From NCBI GenBank assembly GCA_025331445.1, contig JAIWNE010000222.1:1-27932 (forward strand): DNA of 27,932 bases. Direction: 5' to 3'. Each line of letters starts with the position of its first letter. Positions within the stretch are counted from its first letter, which is position 1. Positions 1 through 9,841 of the stretch are shown piece by piece. The translations under genes and the position numbers were made by a program. Origin of the DNA: Blakeslea trispora. Its lineage: Eukaryota > Mucoromycota > Mucoromycetes > Mucorales > Choanephoraceae. A model generated the notes under the pieces. It made no database searches and was not told the origin of the DNA. It saw nothing but the letters and a program-made list of their open reading frames with translations.

Positions 1-290
1 TAAAAAAAGAAAAGAAAAGAGTGTGTGTGACTGTTTTGATTTGATCCATCTAATGAAGCCAATTATGTAGGCAAGAGAGACATTACGCCTTTTAATGGAA
101 AATCAATTAGCCAAAAAGAAGCAACAAACAAAAGACATTCAAGCGTAAGAATAAAGCCAATATTTAGTGTGTCTGTCGTACTTACAAACCTTAATTTTTT
201 CATAGTCAATCCAAAGAAGCCATTGAATTTCTTAAAGGTCTTGAATAAATTCAACCCTTTTTCTTTCTTTCTCTTTTTATTATTATTATT
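1..290. other. AT-rich upstream region of the thioesterase gene
   Basis: No supported gene. A CT/T-rich tract at about 257-290 directly precedes the thioesterase start, as is usual for promoters in this window. On the minus strand a short ATG stretch near 204 runs into a consensus-like donor (gtaagt), which could be the first exon of a divergent gene leaving the window. That is too short to call. Confidence 0.4.
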
Positions 291-1900
291 ATGTCTATTT
301 ACGATACTGTACGTAACAAGTGTGTGGAAGCCTTTGTGTTTATCAGTCAGCCTATTTTTCAAAGAATGTTACCTGACCCTTATACAACAGCAGGTCATGA
401 GCGTGTTTCTTCTAAACCAGCTCATGAGAGTAGAGTGACGATGACTGAACTGGTGCATGCTTCACACTGTAATTTAAAGGTAAAGGATGCAAATGAAGAA
501 GAAGGGACTGTGCTGACTGTCAGAAAAAGGGATTTGCTTATGCAGGTACTATTTTAAGTTGGATTGATGTGGCTGCAGGTATAGCTGCTAAACGTCATGC
601 TGTATCACCTTCAGTAAGTATAGAAAGAAGAAGATGAGAGGATGTTTAGCTTATTATGAAATGCCATAGGTGACTCGTTCAGTAGATGATGTAGCCTTTT
701 TACATCCAGTAAAATTAGGTGATATTGTAAACAACTAAAAAAAAAAGGAAAGGCATGAGATACACATACACTAAAATTCACCTTGTTGAACTAGGTCTAT
801 ATTCAAGCTTCTGTCAATAAATCATGGAAGACATCCATGGAAGTAGGTGTCAAGGTAGAGGCAGAATCTCCCTTAGATCAAGGACGTTTCTTTGTAGCCC
901 ATGCCTACCTTACCTTTGTCGCTCTCTCACCTCGACCTACAGCCAGAACTCAAGTAGGCCGAATCCTATCTGACCTCCAGACCATCCCAGTCCCATCCCT
1001 CGTACCTACCAGTGAGATGGAACAAAAACGATTCGACATGGCCGAGAACCGTCGACAGGCTCGATTGAATGCAGTTCAACCTGATCATCAATTGATCCGA
1101 GACCGGATGCGTCAATGGTCTCAGGGACTTCGACAGATAGATCAAGATGCACCTGTCCGTGTCCATCCGGGTTATATGGAAGAGACAGGTCTGACACGAC
1201 GATTCTCTCAAGATCCTCAAATGATACAACAACAGGATAAGTTGATGTTTTCGACATTTGCTGAAGTAGTCGAGTTAGTCATGCCTCAACATGCCAATAC
1301 ACTTCAGATTACTTTTGGTGGTCAAATTATGGCTTGGATGGAACAATGTGCTTTAGCCAGTGCGACTCAATTAGTGAAAGCTTATTTATTGACAGCCAAG
1401 TATTGAAAAAAAAATAGATCGGAGTTTCATGAGTCACATCATTTGACTCACTTTTTTTAAAAGTATTGATAGTTTGAATTTCATTACAAGTTCTGGTGTA
1501 GGTGATGTTGTGACAATTCGATCCATTGTCTCTAGAGCCTTTAATTCGTCTATGGAAGTGTATGTGAGTGTAGAAGCAGGTAAGCAATTCAAATATTCCA
1601 TTCAGCATAAAAGTGACTCTTTTTTTTCAGAGAATTTATTAACAGGTGAAACTAAATTTACCAATGATGGATTCTTTACTATCTGTAAGTGAAATCAGTT
1701 GAAATAAGTCTATGATGATTCATCTTTCAATAGTGGCTTCGGATCAACACCATTTACCTGTCAAGATTCCTAAAGTCATGCCCGAGACAGAATGTTGTCT
1801 ATCGATGTATGAAAGAGGACAAGAGAGAAGACAACATCGTCTGGCTAGACGTAAAGAACTGATTGCTCTGATTACTGCATCTCGAAAATCATCATTCTAA
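291..1900 (+). CDS. Acyl-CoA thioesterase, double hotdog domain (ACOT11/12-like)
   Basis: Predicted to hydrolyse acyl-CoA (possibly acetyl-CoA or longer chains) to free acid and CoA. Inferred exons are 291-479, 524-613, 670-726, 795-1399, 1464-1579, 1631-1684 and 1734-1900; all introns are GT-AG, all phases agree, and the product is about 425 aa. Two hotdog units are visible. The first, residues ~50-150, carries VTMTELVHASHC, then GTILSWIDVAAGIAAKRHA, then KSWKTSMEVGVKVEAESP. The second, in the C-terminal half, carries LQITFGGQIMAWMEQCALASA and SGVGDVVTIRSIVSRAFNSSMEV. This tandem layout is that of the animal/fungal cytosolic ACOT11/12 group. No START domain is seen after the second hotdog unit. 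No clear N-terminal targeting peptide. The start is the first ATG after a CT-rich tract. Only 80 bp separate it from the next gene on the same strand. Substrate preference cannot be read from sequence. Confidence 0.87.
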
Positions 1901-1921
1901 GCGGAGATCTATTTTTGCATT

Positions 1922-1927
1922 AATAAA
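1922..1927 (+). promoter_or_regulatory. AATAAA poly(A) signal, thioesterase gene
   Basis: A canonical AATAAA lies 22 nt after the thioesterase stop codon and is followed by T-rich sequence. It sits inside the 80-bp gap to the next gene, so the 3' processing signal and the next promoter share that space. Confidence 0.5.
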
Positions 1928-1980
1928 GCAGATTTTTTTATTTTTTTTTATTGTTTTTCTTTATTCTTCTTTCTTTTATC

Positions 1981-3071
1981 ATGTCTACTTCTTGTAAAAC
2001 CATACTTGCTTCCAAAGTATCTGCTTCTTTTAGGTAAAAAATAAGAATACACTGATAAATCACAGTCACTTATAAAAAAAATTTTTCTTAGAGATCAAAT
2101 AAAAGCAGATATCAAAGAACGTCAGATTCATCCTAAATTAGTGGGATTTCTTGCCAATGAAGATCCTGCTGCCATGAAATATGCTGAATGGACAAGCAAG
2201 ACATGTGCTGAAACAGGTGTAGATTTCGAACTTCGCAAGGTCTCCAAAATGGACTTGGAAGAGGCTATTACAGAAGCCAATCAAGATAAGGCAGTCAACG
2301 GTATCATGGTCTATTACCCTGTCTTTGGTGGTAAACAAGTAAGATCTCATTCTTTCTGATAACCAAATACTCATCTATCTTTAAGGATGCTTATCTTCAA
2401 AGTTGTGTGAGTGAATTGAAGGATGTGGAAGGTCTTTGTCACCAATTTGTTCATAATGTGTATCATAACATTCGTTTTATGGATGAACAAGAGACCATGA
2501 AATGTATCATTCCCTGTACACCCTTGGCTATAGTCAAAGTAAAGTGAAGATTCATCCAATAAGCTCAAGAGACTCATTCTCCCATTAGATTCTCGAATTC
2601 ATTGGTGTCTATAACCCTGTGATTCCCTATGGTAACCGTCTCTATGGTCGTACCATTGCCGTTGTCAATCGAAGTGAAATTGTAGGTCGTCCCTTGGCTG
2701 CCATGTTGTCGAATGATGGTGCCAAAGTCTATTCGATTGATGTCAACGGCATCCAACTCTTCACACGCGGTACAGGTCTCAATCTGAAATCACACAAGGT
2801 AGAAGAACAATCAGTGACAGTAGAACAAGTGGTACCTCAGTGCGATGTAGTCATCACAGGTGTCCCTAGTGCTCATTACAAGATGCCTACCCATCTCTTA
2901 AAGGAAGGTGTGGTGGCCATCAATTTCTCAAGTTCAGCCAATTTCGAGACAGACATCAAATCCAAGGCTTCCATCTTTGTGCCCTCAGTCGGTAAGGTGA
3001 CTGTGGCCATGTTGGAGCGTAATTTGCTTCGATTACACGATTATCAACATCAATTAACAGAAAAGAAATAA
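1981..3071 (+). CDS. MTD1: NAD-dependent methylenetetrahydrofolate dehydrogenase (MTD1-type)
   Basis: Cytosolic one-carbon enzyme oxidising 5,10-methylene-THF to 5,10-methenyl-THF with NAD+. Inferred exons are 1981-2033, 2092-2338, 2386-2538 and 2589-3071, giving 311 aa (yeast Mtd1 is about 320). Recognisable blocks are VGFLANEDPAAMKYAEWTSK with a tetrahydrofolate-type catalytic lysine region, NGIMVYYPVFGG, KCIIPCTPLAIVK, and the nucleotide-binding block GRTIAVVNRSEIVGRPLAAM followed by YSIDVNGIQLFTRGTGL. The last phrase is typical of the fungal monofunctional NAD enzyme and not of bifunctional FolD/MTHFD proteins. VITGVPSAHYKMPTHLLKEG and GKVTVAMLERNLLRL close the protein. The ATG at 1981 follows a T/CT-rich promoter tract. 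Its stop codon is 13 nt from the stop of the convergent gamma-tubulin gene. Confidence 0.93.
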
Positions 3072-3084
3072 ACTTGTTTTTTTT

Positions 3085-4652
3085 TTATTTTTTCAACATG
3101 GTATATTCAGGTGTTTCACAAGCTTCATATTCATCAATCAGTTCTTGTACCACGTGACGTGAATCATCAAATTCACCTAGATCATCTGAAAACATACTGA
3201 ATTTACGGTATTGCTCTAGAAAGGCATTTCGTTTTCTTAGTTTATCGTATTGATCGCAGGTACGCTTAAAGAGAGAGGCAATGCTGGTATGGTTGGCCAA
3301 CATGAGACCACTGACACGATGAGGGGTCTGGACATAGGGTGATTTCTTGGAAAGAGCGACCTGAATACTGGCAGGTCCCCAAGGGATAAAGGAAGCCAGG
3401 CGTCTTTCACGGATACGCAAGAGAGATTTATGTACATCTGTTGGATCTGCCTCACCTTGAATGATGTCCAGTACAGAGATATAACAACTTCTTTTAGAGG
3501 GCACAGTAGATACCATTCGATTCTTGGGTTGAAGTAATCGACGCATCACATCCAATACCGTTGTCTTTCGAATGGATTTTGCCTATAGAGAGAGAAAAAG
3601 GGATGAGAAATAAATCATTGATAAACAAGACATTACCTTCTCTACTTGTTCACTTGAAAAAGGTGTATAGGCTGTAGTCAGGAAATGACATCGAGGTGTA
3701 GGGATCAAAGAGGCCACAATGCCTACAAGATCATTGTTCATATAACCAGGGTATCTGAGGGTGGTTGTGCTGGCTGACATGACAGTCGAGACCAACTGAT
3801 TGGTCTGTTCAAAGGTCGGTTGAGGGATATGAAGTCGATCGGTTGCAATACGAGAAAGGGCTGCATTATCCAACACAACCACACTATCGGCATGATGAAT
3901 CAATCGTTTCAAGGCCAACATGCTATTGTAAGGTTGAACGACTGTATCGGACACTTCTTCGGAATTCGGAAAGACAGAGTATGTCTGGATCAGCTTTTTC
4001 GGGTATCGATCATTCAATCGTTCCAACAAGAATGAACCTAGACCTGAACCCGTACCACCTGCAATAGAATGAAGCAACATGAATCCCTAAGAAAGGAGAT
4101 GATTAGATTCCATATCTCGATAAGGATTTGCGATTTTACCTCGAGTGAATCACTATTATCGGCCTCTCGATCCACCATATCAATGATATCTTCAGTCACT
4201 TTCTCTCCTTGTGAATAACCATTAGGCCATGTATTGCCTGCTCCACCTCCATCTTCGGATGTATAGATATTTTCTGGATTATAGAGATTGGCAAAAGGAG
4301 AGGATTTGATGTTATTGATGACTCTAGGTTCTAAATCTAATAAAAGGGCTCGAGGAATATAATGTTCATCATCCGCCTTGGATTTGATTAGGTAAGAGAG
4401 AGAGTGAAAGAAGGAGTTCTTTTGTTTTTACCTGATAGAAAAAGACATCTTTTCGATCACCTCCTTCTGTTGCAAAGTCTTCCAAAGTACCATCGTTACT
4501 GATGCCATGTTCTGCACAGATCTGTTTCCAAAACTCACTACCAACTTTTTTTCAATGATTAAAAAAAAAGAAGGGGGGGATCTTGTTGTTTTTAATGATT
4601 TACTTTGATTGCCACATTGACCAGCTTGTAATGTAATGATTTCACGCGGCAT
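3085..4652 (-). CDS. TUBG1: Gamma-tubulin
   Basis: Microtubule-nucleating tubulin of the spindle pole body/MTOC. Minus-strand exons are 4652-4604, 4544-4432, 4376-4140, 4086-3637 and 3582-3085; phases are consistent and the product is 448 aa, close to the usual ~450. It begins [16 protein letters not shown], and the fourth exon opens with [13 protein letters not shown] (residues ~139-151), the tubulin GTP-binding signature. Gamma-specific phrases include [39 protein letters not shown] and [18 protein letters not shown]. The C-terminus is short (TPEYTMLKK) and lacks the acidic tail of alpha/beta tubulin. It lies head-to-tail behind IDH1 with 156 bp between them, and tail-to-tail with MTD1. Confidence 0.96.
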
Positions 4653-4808
4653 AGTAAAAAAAAAAAAGTATAGAAAAAAAGAAAAAAAAAAAAGGGATAC
4701 GCGCTTAAAATAAAAGCAATGAAAATATATAAAAAAATTCGCGTATGAATTATCGTTGATTTTGATTGGTTCAATATGCAATTTTATTTTTTTAATCTAT
4801 TATCTGTT

Positions 4809-6273
4809 TTACAAGGAATCAATGACAGCCTTGGTGAAATCCTTGGTAGTGCTGTTACCACCAATATCAACAGTCTTGGCCTTACCACTGCTGATAGTAT
4901 CATAGACAGCAGCAGAGATCTTGTTGGCATGTTCATCCAAGTTCAAGTGTCTCAACATCATGACAGAGGACAAGAGCATGGCAGTAGGGTTAGCAGAGTT
5001 TTGGTTTTGGATATCGAGAGCAACGTGACGACAACCCTTTTTCAGCCTGTTTTTTAGTCTATGGTTTTCATAAAATATCTTTTTAAAAAAAAACTTACAG
5101 GTTCAAACATGGCAAATTCACGACCAATGTTACAACCGGGAATCAAACCGGGACCACCGATCAAACCAGCACCCTTTTTTTAGATGAATGAGTCAATCTA
5201 TACTTGCTCAACTTTTTTCAATACTTACAACGTTGGAGACAATGTTACCGTACAAGTTGGGCATGACCATCACATCGAATTGTTGAGGACGAGAAACAAG
5301 TTGCATAGCAGTGTTATCAACAATCATGTCATTGACTTCAATATCGTGGTGAGCATATTCCTTTGCAACATCACGACAAGTACGCAAAAAGAGACCATCA
5401 GCCAATTTCCTAGAAAACAATCAATCACTGTTTCTTTTTTCTGATGCCTAGATGCTTACATGATGTTGGCCTTGTGAATGATAGTGACCTTCTTACGGTT
5501 GTTCTTGACAGCGAAATCAAAGGCGAAACGAGCAATACGTTCAGTCTTGTGGCGAGTGATGATCTTTAATGATTCAACAACACCGGGAACAGACTAGGAA
5601 ACAAAACATCAGAATTCGCTCCACTATACCCCCCATGTCACTTACTTGATGTTCTAAACCAGAGTATTCACCTTCAGTGTTTTCACGAATGATGGCAATA
5701 TCAACATCACTCAAACGAGATTCAACACCAGGTACGTTCTTACAGAGAGAAAGAGAGGCGTACATATCAAGATCCTTACGCATGCTGACATTGAAGGACT
5801 TGTGGCCCAAACGAGAGGTGGGAGTAAAGAGGGTACCCTTGAGACCGACCTTGTTACGACGAAGAGAGGCAAGAGATTCTTGGAAGAGAGAATCGTTTTC
5901 GGATGTCAAGCCAGAGACATCGTATTGTTCGAATTCGACAGGTACATTGGCAGCCTTGAAGACGTCCTTGACGGAAGAAGTGAGTTCTTGACCGATACCA
6001 TCACCGGGAATAAGAGTGACAGTGTACTTTCCTCCGTACTTCTTGGGGAAGATCTAGAGTTTGACATGAGTCTTTTGTTGTTTTTTAAAAGTTTTTGGGC
6101 TATCTTACACTCTTTTGTTCAGCGGGAGCAGGAACAGGAATAGAAGTAGCTGAAGCGAAAGAACGAGTAGCCATCTAAAAAGATTGTCAGTTTCTGTGTT
6201 TGTTGTATTGAATCAAGTTCACCTTTTGGATGGCAACAACGTTAGGCTTGGAAATCAACTTGGAGGAAAGCAT
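4809..6273 (-). CDS. IDH1: NAD-isocitrate dehydrogenase, IDH1 (regulatory-type) subunit, mitochondrial
   Basis: Subunit of the TCA-cycle enzyme that decarboxylates isocitrate to 2-oxoglutarate with NAD+. Minus-strand exons are 6273-6223, 6174-6109, 6053-5646, 5593-5460, 5409-5229, 5173-5099 and 5036-4809, giving 380 aa. The N-terminus (MLSSKLISK...ATRSFASA) is basic, hydroxylated and free of acidic residues, as in a mitochondrial presequence. The mature part starts near [20 protein letters not shown]. Family blocks are [60 protein letters not shown] and [13 protein letters not shown]. The VVESLK...[12 protein letters not shown] and KANIMK blocks match the Idh1 class and differ from the Idh2 class (SIKLIT, KSTIQR in yeast Idh2). 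A separate IDH2 gene is expected elsewhere. A 542-bp gene-free region lies upstream. Confidence 0.94.
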
Positions 6274-6815
6274 GTTTTTAAAGAGAATCCGGGTTAAAGA
6301 AGAAGAAAAAAAGAAAAGAGAAAAGCAAGGATTCTAAAATAACCCATTCACTTATTTTTTTTTTTTTTCTTCGGCTTATGGATTAAACGACTTTCAGACT
6401 CCGATTATTCCAATTCAAGGGAGGGGGGTATTTCATCCTTATTGGCTTGCATTTAAAGTCTATGCTTATTGCCTTTTTTTTTATTTTTATTTTTTCGAGT
6501 CAAGAAACAGAGAGAAAGCTTTTTCTCAAATCATCACAAAAGGAAGTTCATCTGTTGTTTTGACAGGCGTTTAAAGCAGGGTTCTTTGTCTTTCCTTTTT
6601 TGGAAATTTGAATAACCATCCAAAAAAAAAAAATGGTAAACGCCTTTCATCAGTCTTTACCGCTTTATTTCGTCTGAGCTTTAGTTTGATTGGACGGGAA
6701 AAAGATGACGTTTATGGAAATAGAAAAAGAGAGAGAGTAACTTGATATTCTTCTTTTTTTTTTACAAGACAGGATGAGAGCAAATCACCTTGACTCTGAA
6801 TCTAACTTTTTCTGT
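6274..6815. other. IDH1 upstream region, no gene seen
   Basis: AT-rich, with poly-T/poly-A runs and a G-run (6422-6427). It should contain the IDH1 promoter on the minus strand. No coding frame of note was found. Confidence 0.5.
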
Positions 6816-7302
6816 TTATTGGAAAAGTGGGTCCTGAATAGCTTTAGAAAAGAAACGATACCCAGTATTCTGCTGATAAACGAGTATCAAACATTGATAG
6901 GCACAAAGCGTTTCTTTTAACAAGTCTTGAAGGTTAAATTCCTCGGGCAAATCATGATGTAGAGACAGGTTTGATCATTCAAAAGAAAGTCTTGTATTCA
7001 TTTGTCTTGACCTTAAATTAGCACTTTGAATGACCTCCCTCTCTCTCTCTCTCTGATCAGATCCAAGAGCTTTTATTATGCACTGAACTCCTATTTTCAT
7101 CCAACTGTCTTGATCAACTTTTTTACAAACTTGAAACAATACACTATGGAGAGGAATCACTTTAAAGAAATGAGCTTCCAAGAGTGCTTTGTGGATGGAC
7201 CCTATTTTCTCTTGATAGCCATCATCTACCCTCACTTGTATTTCTTTGGCTGGAAATGAACAATTGAAGGATTGACTGTGCAAATCAACTTTTTTTCAAG
7301 GC
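6816..7302 (-). CDS. Unrecognised protein, partial or possibly decayed
   Basis: Not recognised. An open frame from about 7302 down to 6975 includes VRVDDGYQEKIGSIHKALL, HFFKVIPLHSVLFQVCKKV and DSWMKIGVQCIIKALG. A second coding-like stretch in another frame ends at the stop 6816-6818, with DLPEEFNLQDLLKETLCAYQ and YRFFSKAIQDPLFQ. The two can be joined in phase by a GT-AG intron of about 93 nt running from the end of an AG repeat (about 7033) to ...CGAG. Upstream, 7303-7454 has coding-like stretches in two frames, interrupted by stops, so no convincing first exon was found. It may be a real multi-exon gene whose 5' part I could not rebuild, or a gene in decay. No membrane segment or known motif is visible. 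Confidence 0.38.
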
Positions 7303-7658
7303 ATTTTGTCTGATAGTTTCTATCCGAATGACTTATAAGGTGTGATGTTGGCAATATCAAGTTGGGTCATTCAACATGATTTCCCCCTCGTGTCTTGAAA
7401 TAAAAGGCTACTCTAAAGGAATGACATGTTGCAATAAGTCACATGACATTTTAAAAGGAAAGGTTTTTTTTTTTCTTGTTATGATCAGCTTCTTTTAAGC
7501 AGGATATCACTTTTTAGCATAAATCCCCCCCCCAATTTCTTAAACCTTGTTTTAAATCCGTTTGATTTATCATATGACAACAAAACACCGTAGTCAAAGA
7601 AAGAAAGATTCCCTCTCTTTTTTTTTTCTTATTATTTTTACTTATTTCTACACTCATC
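7303..7658. other. Region between the unrecognised minus-strand ORF and the phospholipase gene
   Basis: The left part (7303-7454) may hold 5' exons or remnants of the minus-strand ORF. The right part contains a C-run (7526-7533) and a CT/T-rich tract (about 7610-7658) just before the phospholipase start, consistent with its promoter. Confidence 0.35.
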
Positions 7659-9090
7659 ATGATTTCAATATGCTATCTAGCGATACTATGCTTCTTTCTA
7701 AACAAGATAGATGGACAACAGACAATCATTCGACAGCCTAAATCAGTTGGGTTTGGAGGACCTTTCAGCTATGAATGGTTACGGATGTTGGAACAGTTTC
7801 ATAATGCCTTTGGTAACCGTACAAAAGATGATACACACTGTCTATATCCAACACCTACCTTTGATTGTCAACCTTTTGTTTGGGATGATGGTATTATTGA
7901 AAGAGATGCTTATCATCTAAGACCTCAAGTAAGGTAGAAACCGGTAGTTTGCATGAATTTTAATGGGATGCCATAGGACATTAAATCTATCATTGCTATT
8001 GGTGATTCCATGACTGCAGGATTTGGCATGATATCAGGTAATGTTTAGAAAGATAAACGCTCTTGAGATACTTAGAATGGTAGGCAGACCACCTTTTGCC
8101 ACTGTATTAGAATACCGAGGCAAAGTGTTTTCTGTAGGTGGAGATCCAGGGGAACATACCTTACCCAACTTCTTCTCCATCTATTCAGGTCAATCTCAAA
8201 AAGGTGCCTCTAAAGGAACAACCTTACCCATGTCCAAGGGAAAACAGCTAAATAATGCAGTCAAGTTCTATATTGTCTTGAGCCTATCTTCAACCTGACT
8301 CATTCTTTACTATAGGTCAGTGGTGCTAAAACACAAGATTTAAAGGATGAGATGAGCCGATTGATTCGAATGATGGGATATGAGAAATACAAGCATATTA
8401 AAGAAGATTGGAAATTAATCACCTTGTTTATTGGTGCTAATAATGTGTGTGAACTATGCCAGCCACCCTTCAGTGGGCTACCTGAACTAGCCAGTGCCGA
8501 TACCTTTGAGGATAATGTTCGGAGCATGTTGGAGAGAATTAGAACGGATGTCGGAAAATCATTTGTGAATCTGGTGGCTCTATTTAATGTAACACAAGCC
8601 AGAAAATAAGTGACCATCTTTATTGATTTTCTACCAAAAAAAAAAAAGGTCTCTAGTGTCTATGAAGCATCCAGAGATGATCCTTATTGTCGAATGGTCT
8701 TGGATCCTTCCCATATGATGATTTGTTCTTGTATTCAAGGCAATGAAAGACAAAGACAAGGTAAGCAATCAAAGTCCGGTAGAAAGGTTCCTCTCTCTCT
8801 TATTGTTTTAATCAGCCGCAGATCGTATTGTGTATGAATATAATCTTCGTTTACAAAAACTAGAAAAGGAATTCAAGTACAAGGATACAAGCAGATTGGG
8901 TGTCAGCTATCAACCAAGCTTTACGGAATTCCCAGTATCAAAATACAAACAGGCTTATTTTAGTGGTATTGACTGGTAAGGATCAAGAAAGGATAATTCT
9001 GGTTTGATTCTTATTGTTATTAGCTTTCATCCTAATAAGTGTGGTAACCAGGTGATGGCAACACTTTTATGGAATGTAACGTATAAATGA
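7659..9090 (+). CDS. Secreted phospholipase B-like SGNH/GDSL esterase
   Basis: Predicted extracellular or membrane-system lipase/phospholipase B of the SGNH hydrolase fold, related to the animal PLB1-type family. Exons are 7659-7928, 7977-8037, 8084-8259, 8316-8588, 8649-8760, 8816-8975 and 9024-9090, giving 372 aa with consistent phases. The N-terminus (MISICYLAILCFFLNKIDG) is a good signal peptide. All catalytic blocks are present: SIIAIGDSMTAGFG (Ser ~101), the Gly block at GEHTLPNFF, FIGANNVC (Asn ~211) and DCFHPN (Asp ~350, His ~353). Paired cysteines (CELC, CSC, C...C) suit a secreted protein. Intron 3 has a weak donor (gtcaag) and intron 4 uses gtaaca in place of the later gtgacc, because only that joins LFN to VSSVYEASRDDPYC without a stop. 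No GPI or C-terminal anchor is seen. Confidence 0.88.
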
Positions 9091-9218
9091 TATCAAGACA
9101 GATTCTCCTACTTATACGTCTCATTAGAATATGTTCTCAAATCAGACTGAGAAAAGAAGAAAATGGGATGTCGAGACCTTACAGTTTGTGTGTCCAAATA
9201 CTCATCAACCTTATATTC

Positions 9219-9224
9219 AATAAA
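9219..9224 (+). promoter_or_regulatory. AATAAA poly(A) signal, phospholipase gene
   Basis: Canonical AATAAA about 130 nt after the phospholipase stop codon and about 90 nt before the next start, on the same strand. Confidence 0.5.
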
Positions 9225-9314
9225 TTGCACAACGTTTCACTAAATTAGCAACAAACCAAAAATATCTTTTTTTTTCTCTTCTTTATTTTCTCATTCTATT
9301 CCCCCTTTCTTATC

Positions 9315-9836
9315 ATGTTCAGTTTCCGTCAGCACAAAACACCCACTCAATCCTCTCTTTCTTCAGGCCATGCTTCTATTGAACAATGTCAACCATCAAG
9401 CGAATTAGACAAAGAACAAGAGATGGCAGAAGAAATAACCATTGAATCCATGTCAGCTGTCATTGCTGCTGCTGTTCAGATCTCTTCTTCATCCGGTCGA
9501 CCTTCCTCTCTCTCTCTCGGCAATGCATCCATCCTACAACCCTTTTCTCAACTGGAAAGACAGAAGCGTGGATTCTTTTGCTGGAAAAGACCCTCTCCAC
9601 CATCACCCACCCTGGACTCAACCAGTTCCATTTCATCTCAGGAAGAAGAAGATACCCAAACACCACGCCATTCATCTCATCTGGTCGATGATGGTCTCGA
9701 TGAACTTGTATATCGTGGTATTCAAATCAAACAAGTGAAAACCACATTAAAGACATTGGTCATTCCTGATGAAGTGAGTCATCCAATGCCTGAAATCAAA
9801 CTTGAAAGACCTAGTTTTGCTCGTATCAGTTATTAA
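9315..9836 (+). CDS. Unrecognised 173-aa protein, Ser/Thr-rich
   Basis: Single-exon frame with ATG right after a T/CT-rich tract (about 9267-9314). Not recognised. The first ~120 residues are low-complexity and rich in Ser, Pro, Gln and Glu (for example SSGRPSSLSLGN and SPPSPTLDSTSSISSQEEE), which suggests disorder. The C-terminal ~50 residues look more ordered: DDGLDELVYRGIQIKQVKTT, LKTLVIPDEV and IKLERPSFARISY. There is a small basic patch QKRGFFCWKRP near residue 80-90. No signal peptide or membrane helix. It is tail-to-tail with the Zn2Cys6 regulator, with only 5 nt between the two stop codons. It is probably real because of its length, start context and position, but its function is unknown. 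Confidence 0.7.
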   Translation: MFSFRQHKTPTQSSLSSGHASIEQCQPSSELDKEQEMAEEITIESMSAVIAAAVQISSSSGRPSSLSLGNASILQPFSQLERQKRGFFCWKRPSPPSPTLDSTSSISSQEEEDTQTPRHSSHLVDDGLDELVYRGIQIKQVKTTLKTLVIPDEVSHPMPEIKLERPSFARISY

Positions 9837-9841
9837 AGTGA

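Noticed and set aside
63..438. Overlapping ORFs on both strands before the thioesterase
   Set aside because: Rich in Leu/Phe/Lys from AT-rich sequence; the plus-strand frame overlaps the real thioesterase exon in another frame.
8610..8837. Plus-strand ORF starting inside phospholipase intron 4
   Set aside because: It starts in the intron and then reads the true exon 5; the spliced model explains it.
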